Source: Pseudomonas sihuiensis (GTDB lineage Bacteria; Pseudomonadota; Gammaproteobacteria; Pseudomonadales; Pseudomonadaceae). Taken from it: a stretch of 64,000 nucleotides of DNA. Positions 17,644 through 26,890 of the stretch are shown piece after piece; position 1 is the stretch's first letter, and every line of letters starts with the position of its first letter. The translations under genes were made by a program, and so were the position numbers. The notes beneath the pieces are model-generated. The model did no database searches. It was not told the DNA's origin and worked only from the letters and a program-made list of their open reading frames with translations. The stretch is taken from the NCBI RefSeq assembly GCF_900106015.1, contig NZ_LT629797.1:3038001-3102000 (forward strand). The letters run 5' to 3'.

Positions 17644-18603
17644 ATGAACGCATTACCCATCATCGACATCGCCCCTCTCTACGCTGACGACGCTTTGGCC
17701 TGGCCTGCCGTGGCCGAGCAGATCGACCGCGCCTGCCGCGACTGGGGCTTCTTCTATATCGTCGGCCACCCCATCGGCAGCGAGCGCATCGACGCCCTGC
17801 TCAGTGCGGCGAAGCACTTCTTCGCCCTGCCTGCCGACGACAAACTCAAGATCGATATCACCCAGACCGCCCACCACCGCGGTTACGGTGCCATCGCCAC
17901 CGAACAGCTCGACCCAAGCAAACCGAGCGATTTGAAGGAAACCTTCGACATGGGTTTCCACATGCCGGCCGATCACCCCGAGGTGCTGGCAGGCAAACCA
18001 CTGCGAGGGCCGAATCGCCACCCGGATCTACCCGGCTGGGCCGAGCTGATGGAACAGCATTACGCCGATATGCAGGACTTGGCCAAGACCCTGCTGCGCG
18101 CCATGGCCATGGCGCTGGACATCGAGCACGATTTCTTCGACGCGCGCTTTCATGAGCCGATCAGCGTGCTGCGCATGATCCACTACCCGCCGCGCCACAC
18201 CGCCACCAGCGCCGACCAACAAGGCGCCGGCGCACACACCGATTACGGCTGCATCACCCTGCTCTACCAGGACGATGCCGGCGGCCTGCAGGTACGTGCA
18301 CGCGATGGCGAGTGGATCGACGCGCCGCCGATTGCCGGCAGCTTCGTGGTCAACATCGGCGACATGATGGCGCGCTGGAGCAACGATCGGTACACCTCGA
18401 CGCCGCACCGGGTGATCAGCCCGCTGGGGGTGGATCGCTACTCCATGCCGTTCTTCGCCGAACCGCATCCCGACACGCTGATCGACTGCCTGCCGAACTG
18501 CTCCAGCGCGGACAACCCGGCCAAGTACACACCGGTGACCAGCGCCGCGTACCTGCTGTCGAGGTTCGCCGATACCTATGCCTATCGGCGCGAGGAAGCG
18601 TAG
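17644..18603 (+). CDS. 2-oxoglutarate/Fe(II) oxygenase, isopenicillin N synthase family, purine-cluster associated
   Basis: A 319-residue protein with the full iron triad His198-x-Asp200 (AHTDYG) and His255 (STPHRV), plus the 2-oxoglutarate-binding Arg265-x-Ser267 (RYSMPFF). The N-terminal DIOX_N region (IIDIAPL..., WGFFYIVGHPI) is intact. It should hydroxylate or demethylate a small substrate using 2-oxoglutarate and O2. It lies 128 bases after the BMP protein and before adenine deaminase; P. aeruginosa has the same order (PA0147 before PA0148). That context suggests a purine or modified-purine substrate, which is inference; the family also includes ethylene-forming and gibberellin-type enzymes. 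Confidence 0.85.
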   Translation: MNALPIIDIAPLYADDALAWPAVAEQIDRACRDWGFFYIVGHPIGSERIDALLSAAKHFFALPADDKLKIDITQTAHHRGYGAIATEQLDPSKPSDLKETFDMGFHMPADHPEVLAGKPLRGPNRHPDLPGWAELMEQHYADMQDLAKTLLRAMAMALDIEHDFFDARFHEPISVLRMIHYPPRHTATSADQQGAGAHTDYGCITLLYQDDAGGLQVRARDGEWIDAPPIAGSFVVNIGDMMARWSNDRYTSTPHRVISPLGVDRYSMPFFAEPHPDTLIDCLPNCSSADNPAKYTPVTSAAYLLSRFADTYAYRREEA

Positions 18604-18615
18604 GGCTGATGATGG

Positions 18616-18714
18616 CTCCCACGCTCTGGCGTGGGAGACCAGCCAGGGACGCTCTGCGTCCTTCAGACGCAGAGCGTCTGCAAGGGCATTCCCACGCGGA
18701 GCGTGGGAACGATC
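18616..18714. repeat. Composite hairpin repeat ('cccacgctc..gcgtggga' family)
   Basis: Three nested hairpins: ctcccacgctctggcgtgggag (18616-18637), a long stem around ggacgctctgcgtcc/agacgcagagcgtc (18647-18680), and ttcccacgcggagcgtgggaa (18689-18709). The outer two share the cccacgc/gcgtggg stem in opposite context, forming a roughly 100-base symmetrical element between the oxygenase and adenine deaminase genes. Confidence 0.8.
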
Positions 18715-18794
18715 AGTCCACCCTGCGCAGCTGGCTCGCCAGCTGCAGCACGATCCTGTCCCAACAGTTAAACTTTGCTGCTACCCAAGCCTGA

Positions 18795-19757
<963 letters not shown>

Positions 19758-19763
19758 GCAAGA

Positions 19764-19825
19764 GCATCGCCGCTGAAGCGCCTCCCACAGTACCCACGCT
19801 CCGTGGGAGGGGCTTTAGCCGCGAC
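19764..19825. repeat. REP pair (BIME)
   Basis: Inverted arms catcgccgctgaagcgcctc and gtgggaggggctttagccgc between the convergent adenine deaminase and cytochrome b561 genes; no separate terminator is visible there. Confidence 0.85.
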
Positions 19826-19832
19826 TGTACGC

Positions 19833-20369
19833 TCAGTGTTCCTGCAGCTTGCGCCGCTTGCCAGTCACCATCGACAACGGCAGGTTCTCGCGCAGCCGAT
19901 AGCTCTCAAATAGCGCTGCAGCGATATGCAAGCCGACCACCGCCATGAGGCCGTTGGCACAGAATTCGTGGATTTCCAGCGGCAGATCCGCGCCCCAGAA
20001 ATAATCGACTTCCTCCATCAGAAAGCCGGTCACGCCCAGACCGAGCATCAGCGTCATCATCAGGAGCATCACCAGCGCGCCCAACGGCGAATGCCCCAGA
20101 CGGTGATAGGGCTGACCGGCAATCAACGCACGCAAATGCGCACCAAGGCGTGCCGGGGTCGGCCAGAAATCCGCCCAGCGCGCCGCCGGCGTGCCGACGA
20201 AACCCCATACCAGGCGGATCGCCAGCCAGGCCACGGCGTAGTAGCCGAACCAGCGATGCCAGTCTTCGCCCTCTTCGGTAAAGAAGTAGTTGGCCAGGAA
20301 AGCGCCGGCCAGGGACCAGTGGAACAAGCGCACCACTGGGTCCCACACGCGCACGGTCGCGGCGCTCAT
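19833..20369 (-). CDS. Cytochrome b561-type membrane cytochrome
   Basis: A 178-residue inner-membrane protein with four transmembrane segments and the N-terminal VRVWDPVVRLFHWSLAGAF motif typical of Ni/Fe-hydrogenase-type cytochrome b subunits. Histidines suited to haem ligation are His18-region (LFHW), His44 (EDWHRW) and the C-terminal IHEFCANG and GLHIAAA. It probably passes electrons between quinone and a periplasmic partner. The long open frame upstream belongs to the PepSY gene in another frame; the ATG at 20369 overlaps the PepSY stop as TGATG. Confidence 0.88.
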   Translation of the reverse strand: MSAATVRVWDPVVRLFHWSLAGAFLANYFFTEEGEDWHRWFGYYAVAWLAIRLVWGFVGTPAARWADFWPTPARLGAHLRALIAGQPYHRLGHSPLGALVMLLMMTLMLGLGVTGFLMEEVDYFWGADLPLEIHEFCANGLMAVVGLHIAAALFESYRLRENLPLSMVTGKRRKLQEH

Positions 20370-20635
20370 CAGCCTTCTACGTTGCTTTTGACCGGCTTGC
20401 CGCTGACCGGATCGAAGTAAATCTCGACCTTCTTGCCGTCCTTGTCGAAGCCGTATATTTCGTAGCAGTTGCCACCGGTAACCTTGAACTTGTTGATCTC
20501 GTAGCCCTGGGCCTTGAGGTCGGCCTGGAACTTGTCCTGATCCTGCCACTGCGACTTGTCGGCAGTGGTGCATTCGGTGGCGGCGAAGGTCAGCGGGCTG
20601 GCCAGAGCCAGAGACAGCAGAAGCAGTTTGCGCAT
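20369..20635 (-). CDS. Small periplasmic PepSY-domain protein
   Basis: An 88-residue protein with a signal peptide (MRKLLLLSLALASPLTFAA, cleavage near 18-19) and a single PepSY domain (FQADLKAQGYEINKFKVTGGNCYEIYGFDKDGKK...). Two Cys residues remain in the mature part. Similar PepSY proteins often accompany cytochrome b561 genes. Role probably in periplasmic redox or metal handling; inferred from pairing with the downstream cytochrome. Confidence 0.87.
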   Translation of the reverse strand: MRKLLLLSLALASPLTFAATECTTADKSQWQDQDKFQADLKAQGYEINKFKVTGGNCYEIYGFDKDGKKVEIYFDPVSGKPVKSNVEG

Positions 20636-20723
20636 GGTGTAGTCCTCTCGGTGCAGGGGAAAGTGTGTCTGCGGGGACTACTCTGGCGCCTGAACCTTAA
20701 GACTCTATTAGCGCACGCAAAAT

Positions 20724-20838
20724 CGTAGCCCGGATGTAATCCGGGAAAGGTGGCTACCGTGCCCGGCCAAACGTAGGAGCCCGCTTGCGGGCGATCCGCA
20801 TTGTGCAAGCGCCAATCGCCCGCAAGCGGACGCCTACG
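20724..20838. repeat. Two repeat elements: 'tagcccggatgtaatccggg' and inverted 'cccgcttgcgggcgat' pair
   Basis: cgtagcccggatgtaatccg starts at 20724 and is a short hairpin repeat also seen near 10709, 39150 and 49913. The pair at 20772-20838 has arms cgtaggagcccgcttgcggg and cccgcaagcggacgcctacg. They fill the gap between the convergently reading PepSY promoter side and the oprC end. Confidence 0.8.
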
Positions 20839-20878
20839 AGAGGATCGCTACGCTTCGTAGCTCCGGGCTAGCTATGGC

Positions 20879-22969
20879 TTAGAAGTCGAAATCGACCTTG
20901 GCCCACAAGGTACGGCCCGGCTCGTCGATACGCGTTTCGGCCGGGAAGCCGAAGCCAGCGTCGCCAGCCAGGTTGAGGTGTTCGGCGTAGTTCTTGTCGA
21001 GCAGGTTATCCACGCCGGCGCTGAGTTTGACCTGTTGGCTAACGCGGTAAGCGCCATTGAGCGAGAGCACGCCGAAGCCGGCGCTGTCGCCGAAGTCCTG
21101 CCCCACCACGTTGCCGCGCCCTTCGGCGATGCGCCCCTGGCCATCGACCACACGCCACAGGGCACCGACGCTCCAGTCGTCACGCTGGTAGGTCAGGCCC
21201 AGGCGCGCTTCCAGCGGCGGCATCTGCGGCAGCGCTTCACCGTCGCTGCTGTTCTTGCCCCAGGCGTAGGCCAGGGTCGCGTCGGCCTTCCAGTTGGAGT
21301 CGAAGGCGTAGGCCACGCCCAACTCGCCGCCCATGATGCGCGCGTCGACGTTGTCGGCCTGCGTGCTCATGCCACGGTAGTCGAACAGGATGTAGTCGCG
21401 GATCTGCCCGACATAGGCCGAGGCCCAGGCCTGCAGCTTGTCGTCCTGGTACTGGATGCCGATATCGAGCTGGGTGGTCTTCTCCGGTTTGATGCCATCG
21501 AAGGCGTTGTCCGCGTCGGCCGGGCCATTGAGGCCGGCGGAGAACAGCTCCCAGTAATCGGGGAAGCGCTGCACGTGGCCGATGCCGGCATAGACGGTGG
21601 TCGGCGAGTCGGACAGGTCGTGCTCGTAGCGCACGAAACCACTGGGCAAGGTATCGGCGCGGGTCTCGCCCGCCGTCGGGTTGGTCGTGGTCATGCCCAT
21701 CATGTCGCTGAAGTTCTGCCGGTAGTCCTTGGCCGAGGCGCGATCCAGGCGTGCGCCAGAGATCAGCCGATCACCCTCGGCCAGGCTCCAGGTGGCTTCG
21801 GCGAACACGCCGTAGTTGTGCATCAGCGCGTCCTTGTCCCAGGGGAAGCGATCAGCGTCGACATAGGGCATGCCCATCATGCCGCCGCTGGAGCTGCGCT
21901 GGCGGTGTTCGCTGCGCTGCGCATCGACGCCGGTGATCAGCTCGACGTCGTCCCACTTCCAGGTCGCGGCCAGGCGTGCACCGAGGGTTCGACGGTCGAC
22001 CTGCGCCGCCATCGGCCCGGCCATCATGCTGCTCGGGTCCGGCACGCGCAGGCGGAAGTTGTCCATGATGTGGTCGGCGTAGTTGTAGTAGACCTTGGCC
22101 TCGACCTTATCCAGCACGCCACCGAGGTTGCTGCGCTCGATGCGCAGGCCGAGGCTTTCGCGCTTGAACTGAGTGCCGTCCATGCCACGACCACCGTAAC
22201 GCGCTTCGCCATCGCCACGGCCAGCCGTGAGTTCGATCAGGGTATCGGCATCCGGCGTCCAGCCCAGGGCCACGTCGCCGTTCCACTTGTCCCAGCGCGA
22301 GGCGATGGTGTCGCCGTCACCGTTGTCGTAATCGTCCGACTGCGAGCGGTTACCCATCACCCGCAGGTAGCCCTGCTCGCTGCCCACGGCGCCATCCAGG
22401 GTTCGGTCGAAACGGCCATTGGAGCCGGCCAGCACGCTGGCATGCAGGCGCGCGCCCAGCTCACCGAAACGCTCCGGCTCGCGATCGAAACGCACCACCC
22501 CAGCGGACGCGCCCGGCCCCCAGATCACGGTTTGCGGGCCCTTGGTAACGGTCAGCCGATCAAAGGTTTCTGGCGAGATGTAGGAACTGGGTGCGTCCAT
22601 CCGCCCCGGACAGGCGCCGATCATCTGCCCGCCATCGGTGAGCAGCAGCAGGCGCGAGCCGAACAGGCCGCGCAACACCGGATCGCTGTTGCTGCCACCG
22701 CTGCGAATTGCGGAGAAACCGGGAATGGTCTTGAGGCAGTCGGCCGCATCGCTGGCAGGCACCGGCTGGCGTGGTTCCTTGGCGTCGGCCACCACAGTCA
22801 GCGGCGAGCTTTGCTGGATTGCCGTGATCACACTGGGTGGCAGTTCGTGCACAGGCTCCTCGGCAGCCTGCAGGGCAGTCACGGAACACAGGCCGCAGGC
22901 TACGGCCAGAACGGTCAGGGGAAAACGAGTGCGCACGGACGCGGCGCCCGAAACGAAGGAAACGGACAT
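20879..22969 (-). CDS. oprC: TonB-dependent copper receptor, OprC-like
   Basis: A 696-residue outer-membrane receptor: signal peptide (cleavage near LQAAEE, ~residue 36), plug domain (about 45-170) and 22-strand barrel ending in ...LWAKVDFDF with a terminal Phe. The sequence is rich in Met clusters (SSMMAGPMAAQ, GGMMGMPYV, DMMGMTTT) and has a CPGRMDAPSSY loop, traits of the OprC copper receptor. It should take up Cu(I/II) using TonB energy. Copper proteins follow on the same strand's upstream side (DUF2946, PCu(A)C). Expression is likely copper-repressed, but no operator was identified. Confidence 0.9.
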   Translation of the reverse strand: MSVSFVSGAASVRTRFPLTVLAVACGLCSVTALQAAEEPVHELPPSVITAIQQSSPLTVVADAKEPRQPVPASDAADCLKTIPGFSAIRSGGSNSDPVLRGLFGSRLLLLTDGGQMIGACPGRMDAPSSYISPETFDRLTVTKGPQTVIWGPGASAGVVRFDREPERFGELGARLHASVLAGSNGRFDRTLDGAVGSEQGYLRVMGNRSQSDDYDNGDGDTIASRWDKWNGDVALGWTPDADTLIELTAGRGDGEARYGGRGMDGTQFKRESLGLRIERSNLGGVLDKVEAKVYYNYADHIMDNFRLRVPDPSSMMAGPMAAQVDRRTLGARLAATWKWDDVELITGVDAQRSEHRQRSSSGGMMGMPYVDADRFPWDKDALMHNYGVFAEATWSLAEGDRLISGARLDRASAKDYRQNFSDMMGMTTTNPTAGETRADTLPSGFVRYEHDLSDSPTTVYAGIGHVQRFPDYWELFSAGLNGPADADNAFDGIKPEKTTQLDIGIQYQDDKLQAWASAYVGQIRDYILFDYRGMSTQADNVDARIMGGELGVAYAFDSNWKADATLAYAWGKNSSDGEALPQMPPLEARLGLTYQRDDWSVGALWRVVDGQGRIAEGRGNVVGQDFGDSAGFGVLSLNGAYRVSQQVKLSAGVDNLLDKNYAEHLNLAGDAGFGFPAETRIDEPGRTLWAKVDFDF

Positions 22970-23031
22970 GCGGATACCTGAAAAGTCGATTGCCGAAGGG
23001 GCCTGGTAACGGCCTCATGGGAGTGGTGACT

Positions 23032-23403
23032 TCAGGTACGCATCGGCGGTGCGCGTGACAGCGCATGAGGAAAGTTGGCGCCCAGCAGCGGTCGCTCAGG
23101 CAACCTCAGGGAGGTATCGCGAGATAACTCCAAGCGGCTCGCTAGCACCGAGCCATCGTCGGCCAGCACCGGACAATGCGAGAGCAGCGAGCAGTAGCCG
23201 CAGGCATCCACCTGCAACACTGGGCTGGAGCTGCTCGTTGGGGCCGGCACGCTGCCCGCCCCGTCATGACAGCCAAGCTCGTTCAGCCAGCGCCAGTCAG
23301 CTGGCTCGGCACACAGTTGCGACGCCAGTGGCGCCAGCATGATGAGGACGAACGCCAGCAGCCCAAGCTGGGCGGCGAGCGTGCGCCTGCGTGCCGTGAA
23401 CAG
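23032..23403 (-). CDS. DUF2946 protein, probable non-ATG start
   Basis: A DUF2946-family protein with a Cys-rich CGYCSLLSHCP motif fitting a metal-linked role. The first ATG in frame (23340) would begin in the middle of the hydrophobic signal segment. The frame continues upstream as an ideal signal peptide (TARRRTLAAQLGLLAFVLIM) back to a TGA, with no ATG, GTG or TTG; a CTG at 23403 lies 2 bases from the PCu(A)C stop. I therefore annotate from that CTG with low certainty. If the ATG at 23340 is used the protein has 102 residues. It is between PCu(A)C and oprC, all on the minus strand. Confidence 0.65.
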   Translation of the reverse strand: MFTARRRTLAAQLGLLAFVLIMLAPLASQLCAEPADWRWLNELGCHDGAGSVPAPTSSSSPVLQVDACGYCSLLSHCPVLADDGSVLASRLELSRDTSLRLPERPLLGANFPHALSRAPPMRT

Positions 23404-23405
23404 TA

Positions 23406-23900
23406 TCAGTGCTGGTGCTTGCCTGCATCATGACCGGCAGCATGATCATGGCCTGCCGGCGCATCTTTCTGCACGGCGACCTCGACCTCGACAGCACCGG
23501 TTTTCTCGAAGTTGAGGGTCAGCGGGAAGCGCTCACCATCCTTGGCCTGCTGCTTCAGGTTGAACAGCATGACGTGATAGCCCATGGGCTCGAACTTCAC
23601 CTCGCCACCAGCGGGGATGGCCACGTCCTGCACCTGCTGCATCTTCATCACGCCATCGGCATGCACATGCTCGTGCAACTCGGCCTTGCCGGCCACCGGG
23701 GTGCTGACACTGAGCAGACGATCGGCTTCGCTGCCCTTGTTGTGGATGACGAAATAAGCGGCAGCAGTCGGCGCCACCGGCGGCATCTCGCGCGACCAGG
23801 GGTGGTCGATATGCAGTTGGCCTGCATCGTACTCGTGGGCCTGCACCAACAGCGTCGGCAGCAGCAGGGTGAGGCCGAGCAGGGTTTTCTTCAGGGTCAT
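23406..23900 (-). CDS. Periplasmic copper chaperone PCu(A)C
   Basis: A 164-residue protein with a signal peptide (cleavage near VQAHE, residue 22). It contains the complete PCu(A)C copper-binding motif H-x10-M-x21-H-x-M: His76, Met87, His109, Met111. The C-terminus is an extra His-rich tail (GHDHAAGHDAGKHQH) that may store or sense metal. It delivers Cu(I) to cytochrome oxidase assembly or buffers it. The ATG at 23900 follows AGGAGG; the longer open frame upstream is not needed. Confidence 0.93.
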   Translation of the reverse strand: MTLKKTLLGLTLLLPTLLVQAHEYDAGQLHIDHPWSREMPPVAPTAAAYFVIHNKGSEADRLLSVSTPVAGKAELHEHVHADGVMKMQQVQDVAIPAGGEVKFEPMGYHVMLFNLKQQAKDGERFPLTLNFEKTGAVEVEVAVQKDAPAGHDHAAGHDAGKHQH

Positions 23901-23974
23901 GGGGTGTTGCCTCCTGGTTTGGAATCGAATCATGGGTCGAGCGTACAACGTCTTGCGACGATCAAACTGTTCAC

Positions 23975-25348
23975 TCATGCCAGCGGCCGGGTCGATGGCC
24001 GCAGTTGGCGAAAGCGCGAGAGTAGCCAGTCAAGAACGAAGACCAGCAGTAGCGAAGCGCCGACCAGCGGGAAGATCACACCGAGCACGATCATCACGCC
24101 GATGGCGGTCTTCCAGCGCGGCAGATCGTGGCGCAGCGGCGGCACACCGAAGCGTCCGGCCGGGCGGCGTTTCCACCACAGCACCAGGCCGCTGACGTAG
24201 CTGAAGATGATCAGCAGGCAGACCGCCGCCATCAGCAGTTGGTTGGCCAGGCCGAACAGCTTGCCTTCGTGCAGCATCACCCCGGTTTCCACGGTTTTCG
24301 CCACCGGGCCGTAGTCCTGCCAGCGCACGTCTGCGAGTACCGCACCGCTGTATTGATCGAAGTGCAACGTGGCATCGTTGCGTGGATCGTCGGCGAACAG
24401 GGCGACGGTGTAAACGCCCTGCTCGCCCTGGGGCAGGCTGATGCTGTAACCAGGCTGGACACCGCGCTCGGCGGCGCTATCGACCACATGCTGCAGCAGG
24501 CTGGTGGAGGCCGCTGCGGCCCGATGCCCGGCATGGCCGTGATGCGCGGCATGCGGGTCGGACGCGGGCAGCGGCGTGACTTCCACCGCCCAGGCCACGG
24601 TTTGCTGGCTGCTGCTGTTGAGGCTGCCGGTCAGTTGCCCGGACTTGGGCACGTCATCCCACATCGCGGCGGGAAAATGATTCCAGGCACCGGCGAACTG
24701 CGCGCCCCAGTAGCCCGTCCAGGTCATACCGGTGAGCAGCATGAACAGCAGCAGTGCGCTGCCCCAGAAGCCGGTGACCGCATGCAGGTCGCGCCACCAC
24801 AGGCGCCCCCCTGCGCTCAGACGTGGCCACAACACACCCGCCCCGCTGCTGCCGCGCGGCCACCAAAGGTACAGGCCGGATACCACCAGCACGATGCCCC
24901 AGCCAGCGGCCAGTTCGATCAGCCGGTCACCAACGGTGCCGATCAGCAGATCACCGTGCAGCTTGCGCACCACCGCCTGCAGATTCCACAGGGCGTCCTG
25001 GGCGCCGAGAAGGCTGCCGTTGTAGGGATCGACGAACAGGTTCAGCTCCTGGCCGCCCTGATTGATCACGAACTGCGCACTGCGATCCTGTACAGCGGGC
25101 GGCAGGTATTTGCTGACCGTCGCCTGCGGATAGGCTTCGCGGACGATAGCCAGTTGCTGATCGGCACTGAGGCGCTGCTCGGCGACCGGCACCTGCATCA
25201 GGTCGGCGTACATCCAGGCGTCGAGCTGCGGTTTGAACAGGTAGATGATCCCGGTGATCGACAGCAGGATCATGAACGGGATGACGAACAGCCCGGCATA
25301 GAAGTGCCAGCGCCAGGCCAGGTTGTAGAACGAGGTGGACTCACGCAT
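23975..25348 (-). CDS. PepSY-associated transmembrane protein (metal/siderophore reductase type)
   Basis: A 457-residue inner-membrane protein with an N-terminal TM helix (YAGLFVIPFMILLSITGIIYLF), periplasmic PepSY regions, and further TM helices near residues 155-175, 200-220, 365-385 and 415-440. Several His residues are near helices (WRWHFYAG, KLHGDLL, LHAVTG, MLHEGKL), consistent with haem-binding ferric or cupric reductases. A His-rich insert (HAAHHGHAGH) around 270 suggests metal contact. ATG 25348 has GGAG at good spacing and is preferred to 25375. Confidence 0.87.
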   Translation of the reverse strand: MRESTSFYNLAWRWHFYAGLFVIPFMILLSITGIIYLFKPQLDAWMYADLMQVPVAEQRLSADQQLAIVREAYPQATVSKYLPPAVQDRSAQFVINQGGQELNLFVDPYNGSLLGAQDALWNLQAVVRKLHGDLLIGTVGDRLIELAAGWGIVLVVSGLYLWWPRGSSGAGVLWPRLSAGGRLWWRDLHAVTGFWGSALLLFMLLTGMTWTGYWGAQFAGAWNHFPAAMWDDVPKSGQLTGSLNSSSQQTVAWAVEVTPLPASDPHAAHHGHAGHRAAAASTSLLQHVVDSAAERGVQPGYSISLPQGEQGVYTVALFADDPRNDATLHFDQYSGAVLADVRWQDYGPVAKTVETGVMLHEGKLFGLANQLLMAAVCLLIIFSYVSGLVLWWKRRPAGRFGVPPLRHDLPRWKTAIGVMIVLGVIFPLVGASLLLVFVLDWLLSRFRQLRPSTRPLA

Positions 25349-25387
25349 GACAGGTGCCTCCATAAGGGGTTTCATGAAAGGGGTTCA

Positions 25388-26890
25388 CTACGACCTTCCT
25401 TCGTTTCGCAGGAGCGTGCTTCTGCGGCTCGGTACTCCTGAGCGACGCAAACGTCGCCATCCCAACACTGTGCCGCTGAGGCAGATCACCAGACCGCCAA
25501 GGCTGAAGGCGATGATCAGAGCTTCGCGCAGCAGCGGGCGTTCCAGCAGCGGCGGCCAGTCCCAGCTATGCAGCAGGTTGAACAGCCAGCGGCCGACGCG
25601 CTGGCGCTGGTCATGCCGCGCGATCATCTCGCCGCTGGCCGGGTCGAGGTAGACCCAGGTCTGCTCCGGGTCATCGAAGCGCACCCGCAGCACCGGCAGC
25701 GGTCGGTTCTGCGAGCCGTACATGCTTTGCGCATCGCGGGCGAAGTAGTAGGTATCGAAGCGCTCCAGCCACTCGCTTTGCAGTGCCACATCCGGCGCCA
25801 TGAGGTGGGCCGTATCGAGCAGTTGTTCGCGGGGCAGCTGACGCAGCAAGGTCTCGCCGTGCAGCATGCGGCTCTCGCCGGTCGCAGCTCGTGCCACCAG
25901 ATAGGTGCGGCCATCGAGGCGACGCCATTCCACCTCGACTACATCCAGCTCCGAGCGCAGCCGTCGCAGTGCGCGGCTAACCGAGAGCGAAACGTCCGCT
26001 GCCCGTAGCGCGCCGCCCTGCATCAACGCAGCGTCGAGGCGTGAACGGCTGTCGGTGGTGCCCCAGGGCCGCATGGACATCAGGCCACTGAAGATCCACG
26101 CCATCAGCACAACGCCGAACAGCAGGCCGCCGATATGGTGCCAACGCCACCAGCCGCCGGAGTAAGGGCTGCGGGAGCCGTTGCGATAGGGTTTGCGAAA
26201 GCGCCAACGCATCAGGCCAACCACCATGCCCAGCACGGCCATGGCCGTGCCCAGCAGGGACAAACCGATCACCAGTACGCGCCAGCCATTGTCGAAACCG
26301 AAGCCACCGCGTAGCGGATAGAGCCAGTGGAACCAGGCACCCAGCCAGTTCCAGCGCCGCTCCTGCAGGCTGGCGTCACGCACCACTTCGCCAGTTCTGC
26401 CCGACAGGTAGAGCCAGGTACGCTCGGCATCGCCCAGCTCGACCAGATGCAACGGGCGCTCGGCATCCAGCGCACGCGAATGCGTCCAGACGTCCTCCTC
26501 GAACTGGCCGCGATAGCGCAGCGGCACATCGCCGGCATATTGCCGAGCGCCAGCCAGCGCCCAGGCTTCGTCGGCACGTTGCAGCGGCTCACCGCTACGC
26601 GCATTCAGGGTCACGCGGCGCCCGTCGGCCAACTCCAGCAGATAGAACGGCTGGCCGCCCAGACTGCTCAGACGCAGGCGCCGCAACGGCAGCTGTGCCC
26701 ATTGCGCCGGCACCTCGGCGCAGCAGCTCGCGGGCAGTGCCGGTAGATGCCCGAGGCGCTCACTGCCGGTCAGCTTGGGGTAGCCGACATACAGCATCAC
26801 CACCCCGGAGACGAACCACAGCGCCATCAGCAGGCACAGGCCGATACCCAGCCAGCGATGCCAGAGGTACAGCTGGCGTTTCAGCGCCAT
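25388..26890 (-). CDS. PepSY-associated transmembrane protein, second copy
   Basis: A 500-residue membrane protein starting MALKRQLYLWHRWLGIGLCLL, with TM helices near the N-terminus, around 200-230, 255-275 and at the C-terminus (LIIAFSLGGLVICLSGTVLGW). The LYLWHRW and WWRWHHIGG motifs are typical of PepSY reductases linked to siderophore uptake. Its ATG overlaps the TonB receptor stop as TGATG, so both are translated together and probably act on the same metal complex: import through the receptor, then reduction at the inner membrane. The long upstream open frame is shadow of the receptor gene. Confidence 0.86.
   Translation of the reverse strand: MALKRQLYLWHRWLGIGLCLLMALWFVSGVVMLYVGYPKLTGSERLGHLPALPASCCAEVPAQWAQLPLRRLRLSSLGGQPFYLLELADGRRVTLNARSGEPLQRADEAWALAGARQYAGDVPLRYRGQFEEDVWTHSRALDAERPLHLVELGDAERTWLYLSGRTGEVVRDASLQERRWNWLGAWFHWLYPLRGGFGFDNGWRVLVIGLSLLGTAMAVLGMVVGLMRWRFRKPYRNGSRSPYSGGWWRWHHIGGLLFGVVLMAWIFSGLMSMRPWGTTDSRSRLDAALMQGGALRAADVSLSVSRALRRLRSELDVVEVEWRRLDGRTYLVARAATGESRMLHGETLLRQLPREQLLDTAHLMAPDVALQSEWLERFDTYYFARDAQSMYGSQNRPLPVLRVRFDDPEQTWVYLDPASGEMIARHDQRQRVGRWLFNLLHSWDWPPLLERPLLREALIIAFSLGGLVICLSGTVLGWRRLRRSGVPSRRSTLLRNEGRS

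Noticed and set aside
20978..22981. A 667-codon plus-strand open frame
   Set aside because: Antisense to the OprC-like receptor, which has clear signal peptide, plug and barrel; the antisense product has no recognisable domain.
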